A DNA stretch of 64,000 nucleotides from Verrucomicrobiota bacterium (GTDB lineage Bacteria > Verrucomicrobiota > Verrucomicrobiia > Opitutales > Opitutaceae): NCBI GenBank assembly GCA_963205455.1, contig CAUJJL010000191.1, positions 1 through 64,000 on the forward strand, read 5' to 3'. A program made the translations under genes and the position numbers. How positions within the stretch are numbered: position 1 is the first letter of the stretch; each line of letters begins with the position of its first letter. The notes beneath the pieces were generated by a model. It was not told where the DNA came from, ran no database searches, and was given only the letters and a program-made list of their open reading frames with translations. Of this stretch, positions 8,384 through 17,247 are shown in pieces.

Positions 8384-9646
8384 TCAGAAGCGGGTGGTGA
8401 GACCGAAGCGGAAGCCGCCATTGCCGCCGATGTCGACATCGGCGGTCCTTCCCGCGAGGGTTTGCTCGTACTTGCCGAGCTTCTCAAACGTGACGCCGAG
8501 GAAAAATCCGGTGCGTTGTGTGAGCCACCATTCCGCGTTCACTTCGCCGTAGGCACCGTGGAGGAGCTTGCTGTACGTCTCCTCGCCTTCGAAGGGGATG
8601 GAAAGCGTTTCGCTGATGTTGAGGGTTTCTTTCACCTTGTACGTGGTACCGAGATAGGCGCCCGCGTAGCCTGCACTGGCGGTGACTGCGAAACGTTCCC
8701 CGATCGGAATGCGGACCATGGGTCCTACACGAAACAGGAAATAGGCGCCCTTGATCTGCCAGTGTCCGTCGATATCGGCACCGTTGGCTGTGTCGACGAT
8801 GGTCCGTTGAAAAGGCACAGATTCCAGTGGGACAGTTGTCTCAAGGTTTCCGCTGTACACGGCGCCATTCTCGCCGACGAAATCGCCTGAGGACGGTGCC
8901 GCGTAAGGCGCCGATGGCGGAGCGACAATTCCCGAGACCCGGTAGAGGTCGGTGAGCACACGAAGGTCGGCTTTGATGTTGCTCGACTCCTTAGCATTGA
9001 TGTCGGTGATTCCGACGCCGAACATGACGCCCCAGTCGATTTTGCCGATCGAACCGAGACGGCGACTTGCGGTGAGTTCGAAGCCCGGACCGGCACCTGA
9101 ATCGGAATTGAGCGCTGCCCCGGAGCTCGTCGACGTGTAGTCATGCATTGCGATCACCCCGGGCGTGGTGACTTGCGAGTCCGAGGTGTAGGACCAACTG
9201 CGTGTGCGGCCTGGTGTGTAGGCAAGAAAGTCAGCGCTGACCTGGGTCTTGTTTCCGGTACCACCCGGGTCGTTGGCGTCCGGGATCTTGTTGCCATCTG
9301 CATCGAAAATCTCGGCGCGGATCGAATAGCGGCCGTACGGGGAACTGATTGGATTGCCGTCGGCATCCTTTTCGTTTGCCCGCAGCGAATCCGCGTGGAC
9401 GGCACCATCCAGATAGGTGCGGTCAACTGAACCGGCCTCGAGACCCTGAGGGGAGAAATTGGAGGAGATGGAGCCGAGGCTGCCGAAGCTCACGTTGGCG
9501 CCGCCGATGAAGCGCACCCCGACCGAAAAGGAGGTGTTCCTGATGGGTCGGAATTCGACTGGAATGTCCGCGTAGTTGATTTGCGCGTGCGCAGAGGCGA
9601 ACAGCCCGGACGCGGCCACGAGAACAAGGAGGCGAATGGATTTCAT
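8384..9646 (-). CDS. predicted outer-membrane beta-barrel protein, unknown function
   Basis: A 420-residue exported protein. The start at ATG 9646 gives a clear signal peptide (MKSIRLLVLVAASGLFASAHA, then Q). The body alternates short polar and hydrophobic stretches typical of barrel strands (TSFSVGVRFIGGANVSFG; YFLFRVGPMVRIPIGERFAVTASAGYAGAYLG; WWLTQRTGFFLGVTFEKLG), and the last residues (GGFRFGLTTRF) end in Phe with alternating hydrophobics, the usual outer-membrane targeting signature. An insert rich in Asp, Gly and Asn (about 110-150, DADGNKIPDANDPGG) resembles an extracellular loop. No named family recognised. It may be transcribed alone; the small membrane gene follows. Confidence 0.75.
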   Translation of the reverse strand: MKSIRLLVLVAASGLFASAHAQINYADIPVEFRPIRNTSFSVGVRFIGGANVSFGSLGSISSNFSPQGLEAGSVDRTYLDGAVHADSLRANEKDADGNPISSPYGRYSIRAEIFDADGNKIPDANDPGGTGNKTQVSADFLAYTPGRTRSWSYTSDSQVTTPGVIAMHDYTSTSSGAALNSDSGAGPGFELTASRRLGSIGKIDWGVMFGVGITDINAKESSNIKADLRVLTDLYRVSGIVAPPSAPYAAPSSGDFVGENGAVYSGNLETTVPLESVPFQRTIVDTANGADIDGHWQIKGAYFLFRVGPMVRIPIGERFAVTASAGYAGAYLGTTYKVKETLNISETLSIPFEGEETYSKLLHGAYGEVNAEWWLTQRTGFFLGVTFEKLGKYEQTLAGRTADVDIGGNGGFRFGLTTRF

Positions 9647-9988
9647 GCAGTAAGGGACGAAATTGGGATTTTGCGTGACGACGATTGTTCCGTTCAAAGC
9701 CAATCTGGCGTCAGCAGGCCTCGCCGGAGGCGATGCGGTTCGGAGATACCGTGGAGGCGAACGTCATGCGGAAAAGGGTTTGAGGGAAAAAGATACCTGG
9801 GTGCACGTCAAGCGGGGTGTATCCGATAGAATCGAAGCATCGAGGCGCGGACCGGGGCATGATCGTCGGCATTTTGGCAGAAGTCTCCGAAACCTGGACT
9901 GTCTTCCGCATCCGCGCAGGCCTTGTGGGCGGGTCGTGCAAAGATATTCTGCGCTTGGCGTTACGGAATTCGCCCGCACAAATGGGCC
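9647..9988. other. divergent intergenic region without a recognised gene
   Basis: This 342-base gap separates the outer-membrane protein gene (minus) from the acyltransferase gene (plus) and should hold both promoters. I see no convincing sigma-70 hexamer pair, hairpin or tRNA. The acyltransferase frame stays open upstream to a GTG at 9923, so its true start could lie within this gap. Confidence 0.5.
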
Positions 9989-10678
9989 ATGCCATCGCCA
10001 TCCCCATCTGCAAGCCACGACGTCCAGCGCGTGAGTGGCTGGAAGAGGGTTGTTTTCGAGATTGTGGGACGAATTGTGCACCTTTGGGGAAGAAGCCTCC
10101 GGTTTGAGGTAACGCCCAAAGACCACTTTGCCTTGAATTACCGGGATGTCCCGGTGGCGATAACCCTCTGGCACAATCGACTCTTCCTGGGGGCTGAGAT
10201 TTTCCGTCGCTTTCGCACGCATCGTCCGGTCTACGCACTGATCAGTGCGAGCAAGGACGGAGCCTGGCTGGAGGCGCTCTTCGAAATTGTTGGCATGCGC
10301 ACCGTCCGAGGCTCAAGCAGCAAAGGGGGACGCGAGGCGGCGGCGGCACTGATAGACGTGCTCAGGCAGGGAAATGACATCGGAATCACTCCGGATGGAC
10401 CGCGAGGCCCCTGCTATGAGGTCAAGCCGGGCGCGTTGATTGTCACACGCCGTGCGGAGGCTCCGATGCTTCTGCTGGGGGGGGCTTTTGAATCGGCCTG
10501 GCGACTCCGTAGTTGGGACCGCTTTTATCTGCCGAAACCTTTCTCCCGCGTTCGGGTGACCGGCGAACTGATCGACCTGTCGACGGTGGGGGATCGCGCA
10601 CAAAGCGTCGAAATTCTTACCGCGCATTTGAAGCGGATGAATCCTGACGACTGGCATCCTTCCTCCGAAGTGATCTGA
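9989..10678 (+). CDS. DUF374 lysophospholipid acyltransferase-family protein
   Basis: Probably a membrane-associated acyltransferase acting on lipid A or a phospholipid precursor. The 229-residue protein (from ATG 9989) contains the DUF374 pattern: ITLWHNRLFLG with the catalytic-type His, YALISASKDGAWLEALFEIVGMRTVRGSSSKGG, and the ITPDGPRGP motif, followed by PGALIVTRRAEAPMLL. This resembles the LPLAT superfamily (PlsC, LpxL) and proteins annotated as lysophospholipid acyltransferases. The length is normal. The SDR gene begins 10 bases downstream, suggesting an operon. The exact acyl acceptor cannot be read from the sequence. An upstream GTG at 9923 in the same frame is the alternative start, but the added residues look random. 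Confidence 0.85.
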   Translation: MPSPSPSASHDVQRVSGWKRVVFEIVGRIVHLWGRSLRFEVTPKDHFALNYRDVPVAITLWHNRLFLGAEIFRRFRTHRPVYALISASKDGAWLEALFEIVGMRTVRGSSSKGGREAAAALIDVLRQGNDIGITPDGPRGPCYEVKPGALIVTRRAEAPMLLLGGAFESAWRLRSWDRFYLPKPFSRVRVTGELIDLSTVGDRAQSVEILTAHLKRMNPDDWHPSSEVI

Positions 10679-10688
10679 AGCGTGCGCC

Positions 10689-11606
10689 GTGAAATTGTTT
10701 TCAGAAGATGAATGTCCGGCAGATGCGGATTTCAGCGGACGGCAATTGTTGGTCCTTGGCGCGGGTTATGTTGGTGAGGCGCTTTGCCGTTGGGCGCTTG
10801 GCCGAGGAATCAACACGACGGCGGTGACGCGAAACGCTGAGACGGCGCAGGGATTGGCTGAACTCGGGGTGCGCACGGTGACCGCTGATATCGCGGGTCA
10901 CGACTGGCATACCCGCGTGCCGGAAGCGCCTGACTTTGTGGTGAACTGTGTGAGCTCCGGGAAGGGTGGGATCGAGGGCTATCGTCACAGCTATCGCGAT
11001 GGCATGGCGTCGATGATCGCGTGGGCGCGCGCTCGGGGATGCACGGGCACGTTGGTTTACACGAGCAGCACGTCGGTATACCCGCAGGGCGGGGGAGTTC
11101 GCGTGGACGAATCGGCATCACTCCTTCCTCCCGCGTCAGAGCGCGCCGAAATTCTCATTGAAACCGAGTCCCTTGCGCGAGCCTGGCCGGGACGGGCGTT
11201 CATTCTCAGGCTGGCGGGAATCTATGGCCCGGGGCGACACCACTTGCTTGACGCCCTTCGCGCGGGAGAAGTGGCGTTGGCCGGAAAGGCGGAACATCGG
11301 CTGAATCTGGTACACCGCGACGACATCGTTTCGGCAATTTGGTGTGCGCTTGCGGCAGCGCCCGCCGTGTCCGGACAGGTGTTCAATGTCACGGATGACC
11401 AAGCGGTGACCCGAGCAGAGCTGGTGACCTGGCTGAGCGCACGCGTGGGGTGCGCGATGCCGAAATTTGAAAGTCAGGCTTCCAGCGGACGCAGAACCGT
11501 GGTGCCCGAGCGAACGATCGACAACGCCCGGATCAAGAGCGTGTTGGGGTGGCGGCCGCTTTATCCGAGCTTTCGTGAGGGATACCGGCAGATACTTGGA
11601 GCTTGA
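10689..11606 (+). CDS. NAD(P)-dependent epimerase/reductase of the extended SDR family
   Basis: A 305-residue Rossmann-fold protein. The nucleotide-binding motif is LLVLGAGYVGEAL (about 20-32), then AVTRN at the end of strand 2, VVNCVSSG, and LVYTSSTSVYPQGGG. At the usual YxxxK position the sequence reads SERAEILIETESLARAW, without an obvious Tyr-x-x-x-Lys, as in the YeeZ-like branch of the superfamily, so catalysis is uncertain. The C-terminal half has LAGIYGPGRHHL, LNLVHRDDIVSAI and VFNVTDDQAVTRAEL, typical of nucleotide-sugar epimerase relatives. It is probably co-transcribed with the acyltransferase and perhaps ybaB downstream. The substrate is unknown. Confidence 0.8.
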   Translation: MKLFSEDECPADADFSGRQLLVLGAGYVGEALCRWALGRGINTTAVTRNAETAQGLAELGVRTVTADIAGHDWHTRVPEAPDFVVNCVSSGKGGIEGYRHSYRDGMASMIAWARARGCTGTLVYTSSTSVYPQGGGVRVDESASLLPPASERAEILIETESLARAWPGRAFILRLAGIYGPGRHHLLDALRAGEVALAGKAEHRLNLVHRDDIVSAIWCALAAAPAVSGQVFNVTDDQAVTRAELVTWLSARVGCAMPKFESQASSGRRTVVPERTIDNARIKSVLGWRPLYPSFREGYRQILGA

Positions 11607-11666
11607 AGCCCGCGCCTGATTGTTTGTCTCTGGCGCTTTGCAACGTTCACTCTTTCACACATTCCC

Positions 11667-11975
11667 ATGGCCGGCGTAGGAAAACTTCTCAAGCAAGCAC
11701 AGAAAATGCAGAAATCGATCGAGGGCCTTCAGGCGCAGCTCGAATCGAAGGAACTCGATTTCACCGCAGGAGGTGGGGCGGTGAAAATAAGGATCAATGG
11801 CGCCGGCAAATTTCTCGCGCTGACGCTCGATCCAGAGTTCCTGAAGGAGGACGCCAAATTTGTCAGCGAAACGATTCTTCAGGCTGTGCAGGATGCGGCC
11901 AAGCAGGCGAAGGAGTTCAACGATGCGGAAATGCAGAAAGTCACGAGCGCCTTTCAGATGCCGGGCATGTTTTGA
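11667..11975 (+). CDS. ybaB: YbaB/EbfC nucleoid-associated protein
   Basis: A small DNA-binding protein of 102 residues. Recognised by MAGVGKLLKQAQKMQKSIEG (Met-rich N-terminal helix), the central EFTAGGGAVKIRINGAGKFL-type strand pair (here LDFTAGGGAVKI), the segment DPEFLKEDAKFVSETILQAV and the helix DAAKQAKEFNDAEMQKVT. The protein forms tweezer-like dimers on DNA in other bacteria. It lies 95 bases before recR, the conserved ybaB-recR neighbourhood seen across bacteria. Confidence 0.95.
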   Translation: MAGVGKLLKQAQKMQKSIEGLQAQLESKELDFTAGGGAVKIRINGAGKFLALTLDPEFLKEDAKFVSETILQAVQDAAKQAKEFNDAEMQKVTSAFQMPGMF

Positions 11976-12070
11976 GCACGCTGAACGGGCGTCTGACCCG
12001 CGCACGGCCTGATTCAGGGTGCAATACGCACACCTTCCTATGAGTCAGCATTGCCACCGTCATCACCGTC

Positions 12071-12667
12071 ATGGCTACGGCCTTTGAACACCTTCAGCAT
12101 CTGCTGAAACAGTTGCCGGGGCTTGGGTATCGCTCTTCGGAGAAGATCGCGCTCCACCTTCTCGTTGAAAAACCTGAGCGGCTTCCGGAGCTGGTCAGAG
12201 CCTTGGAGGAAGCTGCGCGATCGGTCCGCAGGTGTGTGCACTGCGGCAATCTTGCGGAGAGTGAGCTGTGTGCAGTCTGCGCAGACGAATCGCGTGATCG
12301 CGCTGCCGTTTGTGTGGTCGAGCAGGTTCCCGATCTGGCCGCGTTGGAGCGGAGCGGCGCACATCGTGGTGTTTACCATGTGCTCCACGGAAAGTTGTCA
12401 CCCATTGGTGGAGTCGGCCCGGAACAATTGAATCTCACGCCTTTGCTCGAGCGCGTGCGCAGCGGGGAAATCCGCGAACTGATCCTTGCTCTCTCCAACG
12501 ACGTCGAAGGCGAGGCCACCTGCCATTACCTGACCGCGCAGCTTCCAGGAGATCGCGAGGTAAGCGTATCACGCATCGGGTTCGGCCTGCCCAGCGGCGG
12601 AGGCGTCCTTTATGCGGATTCAGTGACTCTCAAAAACGCGCTGGAAAGTCGGCGTACCTATACCTGA
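12071..12667 (+). CDS. recR: recombination mediator protein RecR
   Basis: RecR works with RecO (and RecF) to load RecA at single-stranded gaps; 198 residues, the normal length. The N-terminal helix-hairpin-helix is visible at about 8-30 (LKQLPGLGYRSSEKIALHLL), the four-Cys zinc finger at about 55-71 (CVHCGNLAESELCAVC), and the Toprim domain after it (VCVVEQVPDLAALERSGAHRG; LALSNDVEGEATCHYL). The C-terminal SRIGFGLPSGGGVLYAD is the RecR Walker-like end. It follows ybaB. The hairpin at 12676-12702 just after the stop probably ends the operon. Confidence 0.97.
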   Translation: MATAFEHLQHLLKQLPGLGYRSSEKIALHLLVEKPERLPELVRALEEAARSVRRCVHCGNLAESELCAVCADESRDRAAVCVVEQVPDLAALERSGAHRGVYHVLHGKLSPIGGVGPEQLNLTPLLERVRSGEIRELILALSNDVEGEATCHYLTAQLPGDREVSVSRIGFGLPSGGGVLYADSVTLKNALESRRTYT

Positions 12668-12675
12668 GGGCTCTG

Positions 12676-12702
12676 CCGGTGACCCCCTTAGAGGGTCACC
12701 GG
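12676..12702. terminator. inverted repeat between convergent recR and ilvB
   Basis: A perfect 10-bp inverted repeat: CCGGTGACCC at 12676-12685 and GGGTCACCGG at 12693-12702, with a 7-base loop. It sits between the recR stop (12667) and the ilvB stop (12713), which face each other, so it can act on both strands. No T-run follows on either side, so it may rely on stem stability or act as a transcript-end protector rather than as a classic intrinsic terminator. Confidence 0.7.
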
Positions 12703-12712
12703 AGGTGCGGGA

Positions 12713-14500
12713 CTACTTGAGGATGATGTCCTTCACGGACCGTCCGGCCGGAATCATGGGAAGGACGTGCTCGGTATAGGGGACAATGATATCGAGGACA
12801 TAGGGGCCCTTGTGGTCGAGCATCTCCTGAATGGCCTCCTTGAGTTCGCTCTTCTTCATGATGCGCCGCCCCTTGATGCCGAAGCCTTCGGCGATTTTCA
12901 CGAAATCGGGATACAGACCAGCGGGATTGTCGGGTCCGCCGACATTCTTTTCGTCGCCCAGGATGGTGTTGCCGCGGACGCTGCCGTAGAAGCGGTCTTC
13001 CCATTGCACGACCATGCCGAGGTGCTGGTTGTTCAGGATCATGGCCTTTGCCGCGATCTTTTCGATATGCGCGGTGGCCAGCTCCTGGATGTTCATGACA
13101 AAGGAGCCGTCGCCATCGATATCGATGACCTGTTTGTCAGGGCAGGCCACTTTCGCACCGAGGGCGGCAGGATAACCATAGCCCATGGTTCCGAGGCCAA
13201 GGGAACTGATATAGCGCCGTGGCTGATCAAAGCGATAGAACTGGGCTGCCCACATCTGGTGCTGGCCTACGCCTGTCGTGATGATCGCATCACCCTTGGT
13301 CAGTTCGTAAAGCGCAGCCACTGCTTCCTGGGGAAGGATGTGCGGGCTCTTGCCGAAACCCGCGGAGGAATCAAAGGGGTACTCCTTTTTCCAGGTCGCG
13401 ATCTGCTCTTGCCATGCCTTGGTATCGGGCGGTGAGAACTTGGACGCCTTGGCCAGTTCGACCAAGCGCCCGAGCGCGTACTTGATGTCGCTGAGAATGG
13501 GCAGGTGAACGCGCTTGTTCTTGTTGTGCTCGGTGGCGTCGATGTCGACATGGACGATCTTCGCGCCTGCCGCAAACTTGTTGACGTCACCGGTGATGCG
13601 GTCGTCGAAACGCGCACCGAAACAAAGTAGAAGATCGCTCTGGTCCACCGCCCAGTTTCCAAAGGCGGCACCGTGCATGCCGAACCAGCGCATGGACAAG
13701 GGATGCGTCTCGGGGAATCCGCCGACGCCCATGAGGGTGGTGGCGACGGGCACGTTTGTTGCTTCGGCAAAGGCCTTCAGCTCGCGGTGGGCATTGCCGG
13801 AAATGATGCCGCCGCCGGTATAAAGGACGGGCCGCTTGGCGTCAGCGATCAAGGCCAGCACCTGGCGCAGCGCATCGTCCGTCGCATGATGAATCTCGCT
13901 GATGAGGGGATTCTTGAACTCGACGGTCGCCGGGAAGACCGGCTGATAGCGGGCCTGCTGCACGTCCTTCGGGATGTCGATGACGACGGGGCCGGGGCGT
14001 CCCGATCGGGCGAGGTGAAAGGCCTCCTTGAAAATGCGGGGAAGGTCATGCACGTCGAGCACGAGGTAGGAGTGCTTGACGATCGGGAGGGTGATGCCGA
14101 AGAAATCGGTCTCCTGGAATGCGCTCTTTCCGATGTATTTGGAGAACACCTGTCCCGTGATGGTCACGAGCGGCGTGGAATCCATGTAGGCATCGGCGAT
14201 GGCGGAAACGAGATTGGTCGCTCCCGGACCGCTGGTCGCCATGCACACGCCGACCTTGCCGGTGGCGCGGGCGTAGCCCTCGGCTGCAAATGCGCCGCCC
14301 TGCTCGTGACGCGGCAGGATCACCCGGACTTTTCCCGATCTTGCAAACGCCTGGTGGAGCTCCTGGGATGCACCGCCGGGATAGGCAAAGATCGTATCGA
14401 CGCCCTCGCGGACGAGGCACTCGACAACGGAATCGGCGCCGTTCATTTCGCGGCCAATTTCAGGTTGAGGAAACGCGGAGGGCGAGGTTGTGGATTTCAT
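12713..14500 (-). CDS. ilvB: acetolactate synthase large subunit (biosynthetic)
   Basis: Thiamine-diphosphate enzyme that condenses pyruvate (or pyruvate with 2-ketobutyrate) in valine, leucine and isoleucine synthesis; 595 residues, normal. Key motifs: [16 protein letters not shown], the ThDP-activating Glu66 in [37 protein letters not shown], the FAD/interface segment around [25 protein letters not shown] sequence (here [18 protein letters not shown]), and the ThDP/Mg motif [12 protein letters not shown] followed by [18 protein letters not shown]. It carries an N-terminal extension of about 20 residues. No regulatory subunit gene (ilvN) is adjacent; the other neighbours are recR (convergent) and ymdB (divergent). 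The promoter must lie in 14501-14661. Confidence 0.96.
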   Translation of the reverse strand: MKSTTSPSAFPQPEIGREMNGADSVVECLVREGVDTIFAYPGGASQELHQAFARSGKVRVILPRHEQGGAFAAEGYARATGKVGVCMATSGPGATNLVSAIADAYMDSTPLVTITGQVFSKYIGKSAFQETDFFGITLPIVKHSYLVLDVHDLPRIFKEAFHLARSGRPGPVVIDIPKDVQQARYQPVFPATVEFKNPLISEIHHATDDALRQVLALIADAKRPVLYTGGGIISGNAHRELKAFAEATNVPVATTLMGVGGFPETHPLSMRWFGMHGAAFGNWAVDQSDLLLCFGARFDDRITGDVNKFAAGAKIVHVDIDATEHNKNKRVHLPILSDIKYALGRLVELAKASKFSPPDTKAWQEQIATWKKEYPFDSSAGFGKSPHILPQEAVAALYELTKGDAIITTGVGQHQMWAAQFYRFDQPRRYISSLGLGTMGYGYPAALGAKVACPDKQVIDIDGDGSFVMNIQELATAHIEKIAAKAMILNNQHLGMVVQWEDRFYGSVRGNTILGDEKNVGGPDNPAGLYPDFVKIAEGFGIKGRRIMKKSELKEAIQEMLDHKGPYVLDIIVPYTEHVLPMIPAGRSVKDIILK

Positions 14501-14661
14501 TGATGTGCGTGAAAACGGAAAGGGAAAAAATTACCGGTGAGCCACCGTCCTTGCAAGGGTGAAAAAACGTGCACCGCCGAAGCGGAGGGAGACCTATTTT
14601 GTGCAATTTCGTATCAAAGAAAGATCTGGTCTTGCTGTGGCAGTATTGTCTGGTTCACCGC

Positions 14662-15456
14662 ATGATCAAACTGCTCTTTATCGGGGACATCGTCGGACGA
14701 CCCGGGCGGGAGATTGTCCTTTCGGAATTGAGCGCGATGCGAGCCGAGCACTCGCTGGATTTTGTCATCGCAAACGCCGAGAACTCCGCAGCCGGAGCAG
14801 GGATCACGGGAACGATCGCCCGCACGCTTCTTTCAGTGGGTGTGGATGTGATCACGCTGGGCGACCACGTCTGGGATCAAAAGGGGTTTGAATCCGAGAT
14901 TTCGGACCTTGAGCGAGTCTGTCGCCCGGCCAACCTGCCGCCTGGCTGTCCGGGCAGAACCCATGTCATTGTCGAAAAGAGTGGATTTCGACTTGCGGTA
15001 TTCACCGTGTTGGGTCGCCAGTTCATGGGACTAAAGGCGGATTGTCCGTTCCGTGCGGCAGATGCACTCGTGGCGAGTCTTGCCGCCGAAAGAGGCGCTG
15101 ATGGCATTTTTGTTGAATGCCATGCGGAAGCCACGAGCGAAAAGCAGGCCTTGGGCTGGCATCTCGACGGAAGGGCGGTGGCCGTTGTGGGGTCACACAC
15201 GCACGTGGCGACCGGAGACTTTGCGGTTTTGCCCAAGGGCACGGCGTTTGGTTGCGATGCGGGCATGACCGGGTCGCACGAGAGTGTGCTGGGGCGTAAA
15301 ATCGCGCCGGTCATCGCAAGATTCATCGATGGCATGCCGCGGCGCCTGGAGGTCGCCGAGGGGGACGTGCGCCTTTCGGGCGTCATTGTGGAGTACGACC
15401 CCGTGTCGCGATGGGCGATCCGCTGCATCCCCATCCAGCGCCGTTTGGAAAAATAG
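14662..15456 (+). CDS. ymdB: YmdB-family metallophosphoesterase
   Basis: A 264-residue dinuclear-metal phosphoesterase of the TIGR00282 family; in Bacillus and Deinococcus, YmdB hydrolyses 2',3'-cyclic nucleotides. Seen here: [19 protein letters not shown], with the first metal-binding Asp in [21 protein letters not shown], with the Asn/Glu pair; [34 protein letters not shown]; and [14 protein letters not shown], with the metal-binding His cluster. The start at ATG 14662 matches the conserved beginning; the 31 residues upstream in frame are not protein-like. Divergent from ilvB. The hairpin after the stop is shared with sodA on the other strand. Confidence 0.95.
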   Translation: MIKLLFIGDIVGRPGREIVLSELSAMRAEHSLDFVIANAENSAAGAGITGTIARTLLSVGVDVITLGDHVWDQKGFESEISDLERVCRPANLPPGCPGRTHVIVEKSGFRLAVFTVLGRQFMGLKADCPFRAADALVASLAAERGADGIFVECHAEATSEKQALGWHLDGRAVAVVGSHTHVATGDFAVLPKGTAFGCDAGMTGSHESVLGRKIAPVIARFIDGMPRRLEVAEGDVRLSGVIVEYDPVSRWAIRCIPIQRRLEK

Positions 15457-15481
15457 AAAAGCCGCACCCGGGCGGTGCGGC
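15449..15481 (-). terminator. Rho-independent terminator of sodA (may also serve ymdB)
   Basis: GCCGCACC at 15461-15468 and GGTGCGGC at 15474-15481 form an 8-bp stem with a 5-base loop. Read on the minus strand the stem is followed by TTTTCTATTTTTCC (the A-rich run at 15449-15460), a good intrinsic terminator for sodA, which ends at 15508. On the plus strand it lies just after the ymdB stop but lacks a T-run. Confidence 0.85.
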
Positions 15482-15507
15482 TGATGGATTTGGAGAACGG
15501 CAATAGC

Positions 15508-16137
15508 TCAGGAAGCCTTCGCGAAATTCCGTTCTGCGGCATCCCAGTCGACAACGTTCCAGAATGCGGTGACGTAGTCCGGGCGGCGATTTTGATAATT
15601 GAGGTAGTAGGCGTGTTCCCACACATCGAGTCCGATCACAGGTTTGCCCTCGAAGCCGGCCACCGCCTTGCCCATGAGGGGGCTGTCCTGATTGGCGGTG
15701 GAGCCCACGGCGAGTTTCTTGTCGGCGCCAACCACGAGCCAGGCCCAACCGGAACCGAAGCGGGTGGCTGCTGCCTTGCCGAACTCTGCCTTGAAGTTAT
15801 CGAAACTACCGAATGATGCATGGATGGCCTCGGCGAGTTTACCCTTGGGAGCGCCGCCCTTGCCCGGGCCAAGAATGGTCCAGAAGAAGGAGTGATTGCT
15901 GTGACCGCCGGCATTGTTGCGGACCGCACCGCGGATTCCCTCAGGCACCTTGGACAGATCGGCGATCAGGGTATCGACGGGCAGTGCCGCAAGCGCGGCG
16001 TGATCCTTCAGCGCATTGTTGGCGTTCGTGATGTAGGCCTGATGGTGTTTCGTGTGATGAATCTCCATCGTTTTCGCATCGATGTGCGGCACGAGCGCAT
16101 CATACGCATAAGGCAGTTTGGGAAGTTCGTAGGCCAT
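15508..16137 (-). CDS. sodA: superoxide dismutase, Mn/Fe family
   Basis: Converts superoxide to oxygen and hydrogen peroxide; 209 residues. The metal ligands are all present: His27 (EIHHTKHH), His82 ([13 protein letters not shown]), Asp171 and His175 ([13 protein letters not shown]). [11 protein letters not shown] near 147-156 matches E. coli SodA rather than SodB, which favours manganese, though metal choice is not certain from sequence. No signal peptide, so cytoplasmic. A good ribosome site (AAAGGA) lies before the ATG. An intrinsic terminator follows at 15449-15481; monocistronic. Confidence 0.96.
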   Translation of the reverse strand: MAYELPKLPYAYDALVPHIDAKTMEIHHTKHHQAYITNANNALKDHAALAALPVDTLIADLSKVPEGIRGAVRNNAGGHSNHSFFWTILGPGKGGAPKGKLAEAIHASFGSFDNFKAEFGKAAATRFGSGWAWLVVGADKKLAVGSTANQDSPLMGKAVAGFEGKPVIGLDVWEHAYYLNYQNRRPDYVTAFWNVVDWDAAERNFAKAS

Positions 16138-16215
16138 AGAGTGTTCCTTTCTTGTTTTCTATTCGAGTAATCCAACAAACCAGAGGGCAAACAGTTGCCG
16201 CTTGTGGGAGCGACG

Positions 16216-16785
16216 TCAACCGCCTTGAGCAGATTGCCCGTCAGGGGAGTCCAGATCCACGATCCTTGAATCACGCCGCTTCATTTGGAAAAACGCCTGG
16301 AGCAGCGCGCGACACTCCGCTTCGAGGACGCCGCCCTGCGTCAGTTCGAGATGATGGTTTACCTTGGGCAGGTCATTGAGATTGGTTGCGCCTCCAAGAC
16401 AGCCCATCTTGGGGTCCGTGACGGCAAAGCAGACCCGTTTGACGCGCGACATCAGCATGGCGCCGGAACACATGGGGCAGGGCTCCTTGGTGACATAGAC
16501 CGTCGCGCCATCCAGCCGCCAGTCTCCCAACGCAGCGGCCGCCTGGGTGAGGGCCAGCATTTCCGCATGGGCCGTGGGATCCTGAGCGCCTTCGACTGTG
16601 TTGTGGGATGCTGCGACGATTTCGCCATGGTGCTCGATCACGCAGCCGATCGGCACTTCGTCAGCCCGCCAGCCGTCAATGGCGCCGTTGAAGGCGAGGC
16701 TCATGTAGTAGGTGTCGTCGCGTTGGAGTTCAGACGGATATCGCTTTTCAAACGGACAGGGGATGGATGGGCCTGCTTTTGTCAT
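16216..16785 (-). CDS. tadA: tRNA-specific adenosine deaminase TadA-like
   Basis: Zinc-dependent nucleoside deaminase of 189 residues; TadA makes inosine at the wobble base of tRNA-Arg(ACG). Zinc and catalytic residues are seen as His73 and Glu75 (DPTAHAEMLAL) and Cys103 and Cys106 (EPCPMCSGAM). The segment DEVPIGCVIEHHGEIVAASHNTVEG matches TadA, and CFAVTDPKMGCLGGATNL follows the catalytic half. The last 20 residues (DSRIVDLDSPDGQSAQGG) are a loose tail. Alignment of YYMSLAFNGAIDGW with the TadA N-terminus supports the long start. A guanine deaminase-like role cannot be excluded. Confidence 0.88.
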   Translation of the reverse strand: MTKAGPSIPCPFEKRYPSELQRDDTYYMSLAFNGAIDGWRADEVPIGCVIEHHGEIVAASHNTVEGAQDPTAHAEMLALTQAAAALGDWRLDGATVYVTKEPCPMCSGAMLMSRVKRVCFAVTDPKMGCLGGATNLNDLPKVNHHLELTQGGVLEAECRALLQAFFQMKRRDSRIVDLDSPDGQSAQGG

Positions 16786-16924
16786 GTCGGGTGTTGAAGA
16801 CTCGCTTTGAGGGGAATGGAGTAAACCCTTGACTTAACGCGATCATTTTGACCTTTGATGGGCCTCTTTTTCCAAATTTTCCGCATGATTCAACGCACAG
16901 CACCAAAGGTTCGGACCCGCTGAT

Positions 16925-17188
16925 ATGGCCGACGACAAATCGATTGAAGTGGAAGGCAAGATAGTTGCGGTGCTGCCGGGCACAATGTTCAAAGTGGCTT
17001 TGGCCAATGGCCATGTGGTCCTGGCCCATATCTCCGGCAAGCTTAGGAAGAATTTTATCAAGATCGCTGCGGGTGACAGTGTGAAGATGGAAATGAGCCC
17101 GTACGATCTCGACAAGGCGCGCATCACCTACCGCATGAAGGATGAGCGCCCGGCGATGACCAGGCCGGCGCCGCGTCGTCGGTACTGA
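16925..17188 (+). CDS. infA: translation initiation factor IF-1
   Basis: Ribosome-binding OB-fold protein of 87 residues. Recognised by [45 protein letters not shown] and [21 protein letters not shown], the conserved IF-1 core. It carries a C-terminal tail of about 15 residues rich in Arg and Pro ([13 protein letters not shown]) beyond the usual 72. It stands apart from ribosomal protein genes, upstream of the Xer recombinase. No strong promoter identified in 16786-16924. Confidence 0.97.
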   Translation: MADDKSIEVEGKIVAVLPGTMFKVALANGHVVLAHISGKLRKNFIKIAAGDSVKMEMSPYDLDKARITYRMKDERPAMTRPAPRRRY

Positions 17189-17247
17189 CCCTAAGAGATG
17201 AGTGCTGCGCGAGCGTCATTCGCCCTGCTGCACTGGAAGGGGGACGA

